Assembly (NCBI RefSeq): GCF_965363235.1
Contig: NC_134850.1
Coordinates: 43,892,602 to 43,956,601, forward strand
DNA from: Mytilus galloprovincialis
Taxonomy: Eukaryota > Mollusca > Bivalvia > Mytilida > Mytilidae
Length of the DNA: 64,000 bases
Direction of reading: 5' to 3'
Positions 42,020-57,000 of this stretch are shown piece after piece. The notes beneath the pieces were generated by a model that saw nothing but the letters and a program-made list of their open reading frames with translations, did no database searches and was not told the origin of the DNA. The position numbers and the translations under genes were made by a program. Every line of letters starts with the position of its first letter. Position 1 is the stretch's first letter.

Positions 42020-45000
42020 CCTCGGACCTTCTTATAGCAAAGCATTAAGTCCAATTTTATAGCAGAACACTAGGTACATTATAAGAACTTTACACTAGGT
42101 CAATTTTAATAGCATAACATTAGGAATAATTGTATAGCAGAACACTAGGTAAATATTTAGAGTGAAACACTCAAGCCAATTTTAAAGCATAAAGTTAAAT
42201 CCATTCTTATAGCATTGCATTAGGTCCATTCCCATAGCCAATGACTAGGTCCATTAGTATAGCAATACACTAGGTTCATTCTTAAAGCAAAGCATTATGC
42301 TGATTCTTATAGCAGAACACTAAGTCGTCCATTCTTATTGCATATCAATAGGTCCATTATTTAAACCAGACCACTATGAACATTACTACAATTATACATG
42401 GGATTAATTATCGAAATACATTTTAAGTACTAGGACTCAATCAGCTGAATGAGAAGCTGTACAATCACTCAATAAAATGTAGATTAGACTAGAACCATAT
42501 TCTGATATGTTTGCAAAGCTTTGCCCTTACTCAAACAGATGCATATGAGACAAGCTTGGGATCTCTAGCAGATGTATGAGAAAGCTTCACCCTAGGCCAT
42601 ACAGACACATATGAAGTATCCCTTCTTAATCACATGTATCAGAAGGTGTATTTCTTACTCAAAGCTTAATAGCAATCCAATGGGTACATTTTGATAGCAA
42701 TAAACTAGGTCCATTCTTATAGCAAAGCATTAAGTCTAATTGTATAGCAGAACACTAGGTACATTATAAGAGCTTTACACTATGTCAATTTTAATAGCAT
42801 AACATTAGGAATAATTGTATAGCAGAACACTAGGTACATATTTAGAGTGAAACATTAAAGCCAATTTTAAAGCATAAAGTTAAGTCCATTCTTATAGCAC
42901 AACACTAAGAAAGTCCATTCTTATAGCATATCATTAGGTCCATTTCCATAGCCAAAGACTAGGTCCATTAGTATAGCAATACACTAGGTTCATTCTTAAA
43001 GCAAAGCATTATGCTTATTCTTATAGCAGACCACTAAGTCGTCCATTCTTATTGCATATCAATAGGTCTATTATTTAAACCAGACCACTATGAACATTAC
43101 TACAATTATACATGGGATCAATTATCGAAATACTTTTTAAGTACTAGGACTCAATCAGGTGAATGAGAAGCTGTACAATTACTCAATAAAATGTAGATTA
43201 GACTGGAACCATATTCTGATATGTTTGCAAAGCTGTGCCCTTACTCAAACAGATGCATATGAGACAAGCTTGGGATCTCTAGCAGATGTATGAGAAAGCT
43301 TCACCCTAAGCCATACAGACACATATGATGTATCCCTTCTTCATCACATGTATGAGAAGGTGTATTTTACTCAAAGCTTAATAGCGAACCAATGGGTACA
43401 TTTTGATAGCAATAAACTAGGTCCATTCTTATAGCAAAGCATTAAGTCTAATTGTATAGCAGAACACTAGGTACATTATAAGAGCTTTACACTAGGTCAA
43501 CTTTAATAGCATAACATTAGGAATAATTGTATAGCAGAACACTAGGTACATATTTAGAGTGAAACATTCAAGCCAATTTTAAAGCATAAAGTTCAGTCCA
43601 TTCTTATAGCACAACACTAAGAAAGTCCATTCTTATAGCATAGCATTAGGTCCATTCCCATAGCCAATGACTAGGTCCATTAGTATAGCAATACACTAGG
43701 CTCATTCTTAAAGCAAAGCATTATGCTGATTCTTATAGCAGAACACTAAGTCGTCCATTCTTATTGCATATCAATAGGTCCATTATTTAAACCAGACCAC
43801 TATGAACATTACTACAATTATACATGGGATCAATTATCGAAATACTTTTTAAGTACTAGGACTCAATCAGGTGAATGAGAAGCTGTACAATTACTCAATA
43901 AAATGTAGATTAGACTGGAACCATATTCTGATATGTTTCCAAAGCTATGCCCTTACTCAAACAGATGCATATGAGACAAACTTGGGATCTCTAGCAGATG
44001 TATGAGAAAGCTTCACCCTAAGCCATACAGACACATATGATGTATCCCTTCTTAATCACATGTATGAGAAGGTGTATTCTTACTCAAAGCTTAATAGCGA
44101 ACCAATGGGTACATTTTTATAGCAAAGCATTAAGTCTAATTGTATAGCAGAACACTAGGTACATTATAAGAGCTTTACACTAGGTCAATTTTAATAGCAT
44201 AACATTAGGAAGAATTGTATAGCAGAACACTAAGTGTATATTTAAAGTGAAACATTAAAGCCAATTTTAAGGCATCAAGTTAAGTCCATTCTTATAGCAC
44301 AACACTAAGAAAGTCCATTCTGATAGCATTGTATTAGGTCCATTCCCATCGCCAATGACTAGGTCCATTAGTATAGCAATACACTAGGTTCATTCTTAAA
44401 GCAAAGCATTATGCTGATACTTATAGCAGAACACTAAGTCGTCCATTCTTATTGCATATCAATAGGTCCATTATTTAAACCAGACCACTATGAACATTAC
44501 TACAATTATACATGGGATCAATTATCGAAATACTTTTTAAGTACTAGGACTCAATCAGGTGAATGAGAAGCTGTACAATTACTCAATAAAATGTAGATTA
44601 GACTGGAACCATATTCTGATATGTTTGCAAAGCTGTGCCCTTACTCAAACAGATGCATATGAGACAAGCTTGGGATCTCTAGCAGATGTATGAGAAAGCT
44701 TCACCCTAAGCCATACAGACACATATGATGTATCCCTTCTTCATCACATGTATGAGAAGGTGTATTTTACTCAAAGCTTAATAGCGAACCAATGGGTACA
44801 TTTTGATAGCAATAAACTAGGTCCATTCTTATAGCAAAGCATTAAGTCTAATTGTATAGCAGAACACTAGGTACATTATAAGAGCTTTACACTAGGTCAA
44901 TTTTAATAGCATAACATTAGGAATAATTGTATAGCAGAACACTAGGTACATATTTAGAGTGAAACATTCAAGCCAATTTTAAAGCATAAAGTTAAGTCCA

Positions 45001-48000
45001 TTCTTATAGCACAACACTAAGAAAGTCCATTCTTATAGCATAGCATTAGGTCCATTCCCATAGCCAATGACTAGGTCCATTAGTATAGCAATACACTAGG
45101 CTCATTCTTAAAGCAAAGCATTATGCTGATTCTTATAGCAGAACACTAAGTCGTCCATTCTTATTGCATATCAATAGGTCCATTATTTAAACCAGACCAC
45201 TATGAACATTACTACAATTATACATGGGATCAATTATCGAAATACTTTTTAAGTACTAGGACTCAATCAGGTGAATGAGAAGCTGTACAATTACTCAATA
45301 AAATGTAGATTAGACTGGAACCATATTCTGATATGTTTGCAAAGCTATGCCCTTACTCAAACAGATGCATATGAGACAAGCTTGGGATCTCTAGCAGATG
45401 TATGAGAAAGCTTCACCCTAAGCCATACAGACACATATGATGTATCCCTTCTTAATCACATTATGAGAAGGTGTATTCTTACTAAAAGCTTAATAGCGAA
45501 CCAATGGGTACATTTTTATAGCAAAGCATTAAGTCTAATTGTATAGCAGAACACTAGGTACATTATAAGAGCTTTACACTAGGTCAATTTTAATAGCATA
45601 ACATTAGGAAGAATTGTATAGCAGAACACTAGGTGTATATTTAAAGTGAAACATTAAAGCCAATTTTAAGGCATCAAGTTAAGTCCATTCTTATAGCACA
45701 ACACTAAGAAAGTCCATTCTGATAGCATTGTATTAGGTCCATTCCCATAGCCAATGACTAGGTCCATTAGTATAGCAATACACTAGGTTCATTCTTAAAG
45801 CAAAGCATTATGCTGATACTTATAGCAGAACACTAAGTCGTCCATTCTTATTGCATATCAATAGGTCCATTATTTAAACCAGACCACTATGAACACAACT
45901 ACAATTATACGTGGGATCAATTATCGAAATACTGTTTAAGTACCAGGACTCAATCAGGTGAATGAGAAGCTGTACAATTACTCAATAAAATGTAGATTAG
46001 ACTGGAACCATCTTCTGATATGTTTGCAAAGCTGTGCCCTTACTCAAACAGATGAATATGAGACAAGCTTGGGATCTCTAGCAGATGTATGAGAAAGCTT
46101 CACCCTAAGCCATACAGACACATATGATGTATCCCTTCTTAATCACATGTATCAGAAGGTGTATTCTTACTCAAAGCTTAATAGCGAACCAATGGGTACA
46201 TTTTTTATAGCAATAAACCAGGTCCATTCTTATAGCAAAGCATTAAGTCTAATTGTATAGCAGAACACTAGGTACATTATAAGAGCTTTACACTAGGTCA
46301 ATTTTAATAGCATGACATTAGGAATAATTGTATAGCAGAACACTAGGTACATATTTCAAGTGAAACATTAAAGCCAATTTTCAAGCATAAAGTTAAGTCC
46401 ATTCTTATAGCACAACACTAAGAAAGTCCATTCTTATAGCATTGTATTAGGTCCATTCCCATAGCCAATGACTAGGTCCATTAGTATAGCAATACACTAG
46501 GTTCATTCTTAAAGCAAAGCATTATGCTGATTCTTATAGCAGAACACTAAGTCGTCCATTCTTATTGCATATCAATAGGTCCATCCACTATGAACACAAC
46601 TACAATTATACATGGGATCAATTATCGAAATACTTTTTAAGTACTAGGACTCAATCAGGTGAATGAGAAGCTGTACAATTACTCAATAAAATGTAGATTA
46701 GACTGGAACCATATTCTGATATGTTTGCAAAGCTGTGCCCTCTCTCAAACAGATGCATATGAGACAAGCTTGGGATCTCTAGCAGATGTATGAGAATGCT
46801 CCACCCTAAGCCATAAAGACACATATGATGTATCCCTTCTTAATCACATGTATCAGAAGGTGTATTCTTACTCAAAGCTTAATAGCAAACCAATGGGTAC
46901 ATTTTTTATAGCAATAAACTAGGTCCATTCTTATAGCAAAGCATTAAGTCTAATTGTATAGCAGAACACTAGGTACATTATAAGAGCTTTACACTAGGTC
47001 AATTTTAATAGCATAACATTAGGAATAATTGTATAGCAGAACACTAGGTACATATTTAAAGTGAAACATTAAAGCCAATTTTAATGCATAAAGTTAAGTC
47101 CATTCTTATAGCACAACACTAAGAAAGTCCATTCTTATAGCATAGTATTAGGTCCATTCCCTTAGCCAATGACTAGGTCCATTAGTATAGCAATACACTA
47201 GGTCCATTCTTAAAGCAAAGCATTATGATGATTCTTATAGCAGAACACTAAGTCGTCCATTCTTATTGCATATCAATAGGTCCATTATTTAAACCAGACC
47301 ACTATGAACACAACTACAATTATACATGGGATTAATTATCGAAATACTTTTTAAGTACTAGGACTCAATCAGGTGAATGAGAAGCTGTACAATTACTCAA
47401 TAAAATGTAGATTAGACTGGAACCATATTCTGATATGTTTGCAAAGCTGTGCCCTCTCTCAAACAGATGCATATGAGACAAGCTTGGGATATCTAGCAGA
47501 TGTATGAGAAAGCTCCACCCTAAGCCATACAGACACATATGATGTATCCCTTCTAAATCACATGTATGAGCAGGTGTATTCTTACTCAAAGCTTAATAGC
47601 GAACCAATGGGTACATTTTTTATAGCAATAAACTAGGTCCATTCTTATAGCAAAGCATTAAGTCTAATTGTATAGCAAAACACTAGGTACATTATAAGAG
47701 CTTTACACTAGGTCAATTTTAATAGCATAACATTAGGAATAATTGTATAGCAGAACACTAGGTACATATTTAAAGTGAAAGATTAAAGCCAATTTTAAAG
47801 CATAAAGTTAAGTCCATTCTTATAGCACAACACTAAGAAAGTCCATTCTTATAGCATAGTATTAGGTCCATTCCCATAGCCAATGACTAGGTCCATTAGT
47901 ATAGTAATACACTAGGTTCATTCTTAAAGCAAAGCATTATGCTGATTCTTATAGCAGAACACTAAGTCGTCCATTCTTATTGCATATCAATAGGTCCATT

Positions 48001-51000
48001 ATTTAAACCAGACCACTATATGAACATTACTACAATTATACATGGGATCAATTATCGAAATACTTTTTAAGTACCAGGACCCAATCAGGTGAATGAGAAG
48101 CTGTACAATTACTCAATAAAATGTAGATTAGACTGGAACCATATTCTGATATGTTTGCAAAGCTATGCCCTTACTCAAACAGATGCATATGAGACAAGCT
48201 TGGGATCTCTAGCAGATGTATGAGAAAGCTCCACCCTAAGCCATACAGACACATATGATGTATCCCTTTTTAATCACATGTATGAGAAGGTGTATTCTTA
48301 CTCAAAGCTTAATAGCTAACCAATCGGTACATTTTTATTGCAATAAACTAGGTCAATTCTTATAGCAAAGCATTAAGTCTAATTGTGTAGCAGAACACTA
48401 GGTACATTATAAGAGTTTTACACTAGGTCAATTTTAATAGCATAACATTAGGAATAATTGTATAGCAGAACACTAGGTACATATTTAGAGTGAAACATTA
48501 AAGCCAATTTTAAAGCATAAAGCTCAGTCCATTCTTATAGCACAACATTAACAAAGTCCATTCTTATAGCATAGTATTAGGTCCATTCCTATAGCCAATG
48601 ACTAGGTCCATTAGTATAGCAATACACTAGGTTCATTCTTAAAGCAAAGCATTATGCTGATTCTTATAGCAGAACACTTAGTCGTTCATTCTTATTGCAT
48701 ATCAATAGGTCCATTATTTAAACCAGACCACTATGAACACTACTACAATTATACATGGGATCAATTATCGAAATACTTTTTAAGTACTAGGACTCAATCA
48801 GGTGAATGAGAAGCTGTACAATTACTCAATAAAATGTAGATTAGACTGGAACCATATTCTGATATGTTTGCAAAGCTGTGCCCTCTCTCAAACAGATGCA
48901 TATGAGACAAGCTTGGGATCTCTAGCAGATGTATGAGAAAGCTTCACCCTAAGCCATACAGACACATATGATGTATCCCTTCTTAATCACATGTATGAGC
49001 AGGTGTATTCTTACTCAAAGCTTAATAGCGAACCAATCGGTACATTTTTATAGCAATAAACTAGGTCCATTCTTAATGCAAAGCATTAAGTTTAATTGTA
49101 TAGCAGAACACTAGGTACATTATAAGAGCTTTACACTAGGTCAATTTTAATAGCATAACATTAGGAATAATTGTATAGCAGAACACTAGATACATATTTA
49201 GAGTGAAACATTAAAGCCAATTTTAAAGCATAAAGTTAAGTCCATTCTTATAGCACAACACTAAGAAAGTCCATTCTTATAGCATAGTATTAGGTCCATT
49301 CCCATAGCCAATGACTAGGTCCATTAGTATAGCAATACACTAGGTTCATTCTTAAAGCAAAGCATTATGCTGATTCTTATAGCAGAACACTAAGTCGTTC
49401 ATTCTTATTGCATATCAATAGGTCCATTATTTAAACCAGACCACTATGAACATTACTACAATTATACATGGGATCAATTATCGAAATACTTTTTAAGTAC
49501 TAGGACTCAATAAGGTGAATGAGAAGCTGTAAAATTACTCAATAAAATGTAGATTAGACTGGAACCATATTCTGATATGTTTGCAAAGCTGTGCCCTTAC
49601 TCAAACAGATGAATATGAGACAAGCTTGGGATCTCTAGCAGATGTATGAGAAAGCTTCACCCTAAGCCATACAGACACATATGATGTATCCCTTCTTAAT
49701 CACATGTATCAGAAGGTGTATTCTTACTCAAAGCTTAATAGCGAACCAATGGGTACATTTTTTATAGCAATAAACCAGGTCCATTCTTATAGCAAAGCAT
49801 TAAGTCTAATTGTATAGCAGAACACTAGGTACATTATAAGAGCTTTACACTAGGTCAATTTTAATAGCATAACATTAGGAATAATTGTATAGCAGAACAC
49901 TAGGTACATATTTCAAGTGAAACATTAAAGCCAATTTTCAAGCATAAAGTTAAGTCCATTCTTATAGCACAACACTAAGAAAGTCCATTCTTATAGCATT
50001 GTATTAGGTCCATTCCCATAGCCAATGACTAGGTCCATTAGTATAGCAATACACTAGGTTCATTCTTAAAGCAAAGCATTATGCTGATTCTTATAGCAGA
50101 ACACTAAGTCGTCCATTCTTATTGCATATCAATAGGTCCATCCACTATGAACACAACTACAATTATACATGGGATCAATTATCGAAATACTTTTTAAGTA
50201 CTAGGACTCAATCAGGTGAATGAGAAGCTGTACAATTACTCAATAAAATGTAGATTAGACTGGAACCATATTCTGATATGTTTGCAAAGCTGTGCCCTCT
50301 CTCAAACAGATGCATATGAGACAAGCTTGGGATCTCTAGCAGATGTATGAGAATGCTCCACCCTAAGCCATAAAGACACATATGATGTATCCCTTCTTAA
50401 TCACATGTATCAGAAGGTGTATTCTTACTCAAAGCTTAATAGCAAACCAATGGGTACATTTTTTATAGCAATAAACTAGGTCCATTCTTATAGCAAAGCA
50501 TTAAGTCTAATTGTATAGCAGAACACTAGGTACATTATAAGAGCTTTACACTAGGTCAATTTTAATAGCATAACATTAGGAATAATTGTATAGCAGAACA
50601 CTAGGTACATATTTAAAGTGAAACATTAAAGCCAATTTTAATGCATAAAGTTAAGTCCATTCTTATAGCACAACACTAAGAAAGTCCATTCTTATAGCAT
50701 AGTATTAGGTCCATTCCCTTAGCCAATGACTAGGTCCATTAGTATAGCAATACACTAGGTCCATTCTTAAAGCAAAGCATTATGATGATTCTTATAGCAG
50801 AACACTAAGTCGTCCATTCTTATTGCATATCAATAGGTCCATTATTTAAACCAGACCACTATGAACACAACTACAATTATACATGGGATTAATTATCGAA
50901 ATACTTTTTAATTACTAGGACTCAATCAGGTGAATGAGAAGCTGTACAATTACTCAATAAAATGTAGATTAGACTGGAACCATATTCTGATATGTTTGCA

Positions 51001-54000
51001 AAGCTGTGGCCTCTCTCAAACAGATGCATATGAGACAAGCTTGGGATATCTAGCAGATGTATGAGAAAGCTCCACCCTAAGCCATACAGACACATATGAT
51101 GTATCCCTTCTAAATCACATGTATGAGCAGGTGTATTCTTACTCAAAGCTTAATAGCGAACCAATGGGTACATTTTTTATAGCAATAAACTAGGTCCATT
51201 CTTATAGCAAAGCATTAAGTCTAATTGTATAGCAAAACACTAGGTACATTATAAGAGCTTTACACTAGGTCAATTTTAATAGCATAACATTAGGAATAAT
51301 TGTATAGCAGAACACTAGGTACATATTTAAAGTGAAAAATTAAAGCCAATTTTAAAGCATAAAGTTAAGTCCATTCTTATAGCACAACACTAAGAAAGTC
51401 CATTCTTATAGCATAGTATTAGGTCCATTCCCATAGCCAATGACTAGGTCCATTAGTATAGTAATACACTAGGTTCATTCTTAAAGCAAAGCATTATGCT
51501 GATTCTTATAGCAGAACACTAAGTCGTCCATTCTTATTGCATATCAATAGGTCCATTATTTAAACCAGACCACTATATGAACATTACTACAATTATACAT
51601 GGGATCAATTATCGAAATACTTTTTAAGTACCAGGACCCAATCAGGTGAATGAGAAGCTGTACAATTACTCAATAAAATGTAGATTAGACTGGAACCATA
51701 TTCTGATATGTTTGCAAAGCTATGCCCTTACTCAAACAGATGCATATGAGACAAGCTTGGGATCTCTAGCAGATGTATGAGAAAGCTTCACCCTAAGCCA
51801 TACAGACACATATGATGTATCCCTTCTTAATCACATGTATGAGAAGGTGTATTCTTACTCAAAGCTTAATAGCTAACCAATCGGTACATTTTTATTGCAA
51901 TAAACTAGGTCAATTCTTATAGCAAAGCATTAAGTCTAATTGTGTAGCAGAACACTAGGTACATTATAAGAGTTTTACACTAGGTCAATTTTAATAGCAT
52001 AACATTAGGAATAATTGTATAGCAGAACACTAGGTACATATTTAGAGTGAAACATTAAAGCCAATTTTAAAGCATAAAGCTCAGTCCATTCTTATAGCAC
52101 AACATTAACAAAGTCCATTCTTATAGCATAGTATTAGGTCCATTCCTATAGCCAATGACTAGGTCCATTAGTATAGCAATACACTAGGTTCATTCTTAAA
52201 GCAAAGCATTATGCTGATTCTTATAGCAGAACACTTAGTCGTTCATTCTTATTGCATATCAATAGGTCCATTATTTAAACCAGACCACTATGAACACTAC
52301 TACAATTATACATGGGATCAATTATCGAAATACTTTTTAAGTACTAGGACTCAATCAGGTGAATGAGAAGCTGTACAATTACTCAATAAAATGTAGATTA
52401 GACTGGAACCATATTCTGATATGTTTGCAAAGCTGTGCCCTCTCTCAAACAGATGCATATGAGACAAGCTTGGGATCTCTAGCAGATGTATGAGAAAGCT
52501 TCACCCTAAGCCATACAGACACATATGATGTATCCCTTCTTAATCACATGTATGAGCAGGTGTATTCTTACTCAAAGCTTAATAGCGAACCAATCGGTAC
52601 ATTTTTATAGCAATAAACTAGGTCCATTCTTAATGCAAAGCATTAAGTTTAATTGTATAGCAGAACACTAGGTACATTATAAGAGCTTTACACTAGGTCA
52701 ATTTTAATAGCATAACATTAGGAATAATTGTATAGCAGAACACTAGATACATATTTAGAGTGAAACATTAAAGCCAATTTTAAAGCATAAAGTTAAGTCC
52801 ATTCTTATAGCACAACACTAAGAAAGTCCATTCTTATAGCATAGTATTAGGTCCATTCCCATAGCCAATGACTAGGTCCATTAGTATAGCAATACACTAG
52901 GTTCATTCTTAAAGCAAAGCATTATGCTGATTCTTATAGCAGAACACTAAGTCGTTCATTCTTATTGCATATCAATAGGTCCATTATTTAAACCAGACCA
53001 CTATGAACATTACTACAATTATACATGGGATCAATTATCGAAATACTTTTTAAGTACTAGGACTCAATAAGGTGAATGAGAAGCTGTAAAATTACTCAAT
53101 AAAATGTAGATTAGACTGGAACCATATTCTGATATGTTTGCAAAGCTGTGCCCTTACTCAAACAGATGCATATGAGACAAGCTTGGGATCTCTAGCAGAT
53201 GTATGAGAAAGCTTCACCCTAAGCCATACAGACACATATGATGTATCCCTTCTTAATCACATGTATCAGAAGGTGTATTCTTTCTCAAAGCTTAATAGCG
53301 AACCAATCGGTACATTTTTATAGCAATAAACTAGGTCCATTCTTATAGCAAAGCATTAAGTTTAATTGTATAGCAGAACACTAGGTACATTATAAGAGCT
53401 TTACACTAGGTCAATTTTAATAGCATAACATTAGGAATAATTGTATAGCAGAACACTAGGTACATATTTAGAGTGAAACATTAAAGCCAATTTTAAAGCA
53501 TAAAGTTAAGTCCATTCTTATAGCACAACACTAAGAAAGTCCATTCTTATAGCATAGTATTAGGTCCATTCCCATAGCCAATGACTAGGTCCATTAGTAT
53601 AGCAATACACTAGGTTCATTCTTAAAGCAAAGCATTATGCTGATTCTTATAGCAGAACACTAAGTCGTCCATTCTTATTGCATATCAATAGGTCCATTAT
53701 TTAAACCAGACCACTATGAACACAACTACAATTATACATGGGATCAATTATCGAAATACTTTTTAAGTACTAGGACTCAATCAGGTGAATGAGAAGTTGT
53801 ACAATTACTCAATAAAATGTAGATTAGACTGGAACCATATTCTGATATGTTTGAAAAGCTGTGCCCTCTCTCAAACAGATGCATATGAGACAAGCTTGGG
53901 ATCTCTAGCAGATGTATGAGAAAGCTCCACCCTAAGCCATACACACATATATGATGTATCCCTTCTTAATCACATGTATGAGCAGGTGTATTCTTACTCA

Positions 54001-57000
54001 AAGCTTAATAGCCAACCAATGGGTACATTTTTTATAGCAATAAACTAGGTCCGTTCTTATAGCAAAGCATTAAGTCTAATTGTATAGCAGAACACTAGGT
54101 ACATTATAAGAGCTTTACACTAGGTCAATTTTAATAGCATAACATTAGGAATAATTGTATAGCAGAACACTAGGTACATATTTAGAGTGAAACATTAAAG
54201 CCAATTTTAAAGCATAAAGTTAAGTCCATTTTTATAGCACAACACTAAGAAAGTCCATTCTTATAGCATAGCATTAGGTCCATTCCCATAGCCAATGACT
54301 AGGTCCATTAGTATAGCAATACACTAGGTTCATTCTTAAAGCAAAGCATTATGCTGATTATTATAGCAGAACACTAAGTCGTCCATTCTTATTGCATATC
54401 AATAGGTCCATTATTTAAACCAGACCACTATGAACATTACTACAATTATACATGGGATCAATTATCGAAATACTTTTTAAGTACCAGGACTCAATCAGGT
54501 GAATGAGAAGCTGTACAATTACTCAATAAAATGTAGATTAGACTGGAACCATATTCTGATATGTTTGCAAAGCTATGCCCTAACTCAAACAGATGCAAAT
54601 GAGACAAGCTTGGGATCTCTAGCAGATGTATGAGAAAGCTTTACCCTACGCCATACAGACACATATGATGTATCCCTTCTTAATCACATGTATGAGAAGG
54701 TGTATTCTTACTCAAAGCTTAATAGCGAACCAATCGGTTCATTTTTATAGCAATAAACTAGGTCCATTCTTATAGCAAAGCATTAAGTTTAATTGTATAG
54801 CAGAACACTAGGTACATTATAAGAGCTTTACACTAGGTCAATTTTAATAGCATAACATTAGGAATAATTGCATAGCTGAACACTAGGTACATATTTAGAG
54901 TGAAACATTAAAGCCAATTTTAAAGCATAAAGTTAAGTCCATTCTTATAGCACAACACTAAGAAAGTCCATTCTTATAGCATAGTATTAGGTCCATTCCC
55001 ATAGCCAATGACTAGGTCCATTAGTATAGTAATACACTAGGTTCATTCTTAAAGCAAAGCATTATGCTGATTCTTATAGCAGAACACTAAGTCGTCCATT
55101 CTTATTGCATATCAATAGGTCCATTATTTAAACCAGACCACTATGAACATTACTACAATTATACATGGGATCAATTATCGAAATACTTTTTAAGTACTAG
55201 GACTCAATCAGGTGAATGAGAAGCTGTACAATTACTCAATAAAATGTAGATTAGACTGGAACCATATTCTGATATGTTTGCAAAGCTATGCCCTTACTCA
55301 AACAGATGCATATGAGACAAGCTTGGGATCTCTAGCAGATGTATGAGAAAGCTTCACCCTAAGCCATACAGACACATATGATGTATCCCTTCTTAATCAC
55401 ATTATGAGAAGGTGTATTCTTACTAAAAGCTTAATAGCGAACCAATGGGTACATTTTTATAGCAAAGCATTAAGTCTAATTGTATAGCAGAACACTAGGT
55501 ACATTATAAGAGCTTTACACTAGGTCAATTTTAATAGCATAACATTAGGAAGAATTGTATAGCAGAACACTAGGTGTATATTTAAAGTGAAACATTAAAG
55601 CCAATTTTAAGGCATCAAGTTAAGTCCATTCTTATAGCACAACACTAAGAAAGTTCATTCTGATAGCATTGTATTAGGTCCATTCCCATAGCCAATGACT
55701 AGGTCCATTAGTATAGCAATACACTAGGTTCATTCTTAAAGCAAAGCATTATGCTGATTCTTATAGCAGAACACTAAGTCGTCCATTCTTATTGCATATC
55801 AATAGGTCCATTATTTAAACCAGACCACTATGAACACAACTACAATTATACATGGGATCAATTATCGAAATACTTTTTAAGTACTAGGACTCAATCAGGT
55901 GAATGAGAAGCTGTACAATTACTCAATAAAATGTAGATTAGACTGGAACCATATTCTGATATGTTTGCAAAGCTGTGCCCTCTCTCAAACAGATGCAGAT
56001 GAGACAAGCTTGGGATCTCTAGCAGATGTATGAGAAAGCTTCACCCTAAGCCATACAGACACATATGATGTATCCCTTCTTAATCACATGTATGAGCAGG
56101 TGTATTCTTACTCAAAGCTTAATAGCGAACCAATGGGTACATTTTTTATAGCAATAAACTAGGTCCGTTCTGATAGCAAAGCATTAAGTCTAATTGTATA
56201 GCAGAACACTAGGTACATTATAAGAGCTTTACACTAGGTCAATTTTAATAGCATAACATTAGGAATAATTGTATAGCAGAACACTAGGTACATATTTATA
56301 GTGAAACATTAAAGCCAATTTTAAAGCATAAAGTTAAGTCCATTCTTATAGCACAACACTAAGAAAGTCCATTCTTATAGCATAGCATTAGGTCCATTCC
56401 CATAGCCAATGACTAGGTCCATTAGTATAGCAATACACTAGGTTCATTCTTAAAGCAAAGCATTATGCTGATTATTATAGCAGAACACTAAGTCGTCCAT
56501 TCTTATTGCATATCAATAGGTCCATTATTTAAACCATACCACTATGAACATTACTACAATTATACATGGGATCAATTATCGAAATGCTTTTTAAGTACTA
56601 GGCCTCAATCAGGTCAATGAGAAGCTGTACAATTACTCAATAAAATGTAGATTAGACTGGAACCATATTCTGATATGTTTGCAAAGCTGTGCCCTCTCTC
56701 AAACAGATGCATATGAGACAAGCTTGGGATCTCTAGCAGATGTATGAGAAAGCTTCACCTTAAGCCATACAGACACATATGATGTATCCCTTCTTAATCA
56801 CATGTATCAGAAGGTGTATTCTTACTCAAAGCTTAATAGCGAACCAATGGGTACATTTATATAGCAATAAACTAGGTCCATTCTTATAGCAAAGCATTAA
56901 GTCTAATTGTATAGTAGAACACTAGGTACATTATAAGAGCTTAACACTAGGTCAATTTTAATAGCATAACATTAGGAATAATTGTATAGCAGAACACTAG

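Noticed and set aside
42661-43117. CRISPR-like array (regular 25-bp units)
   Set aside because: The units are directly adjacent with no unique spacers, and the context is a eukaryotic satellite.
47365-47589. 74-codon minus-strand frame, repeated identically at 50922-51146
   Set aside because: It lies within satellite monomers. The identity comes from the 3,557-bp block duplication, and other monomers break the frame.
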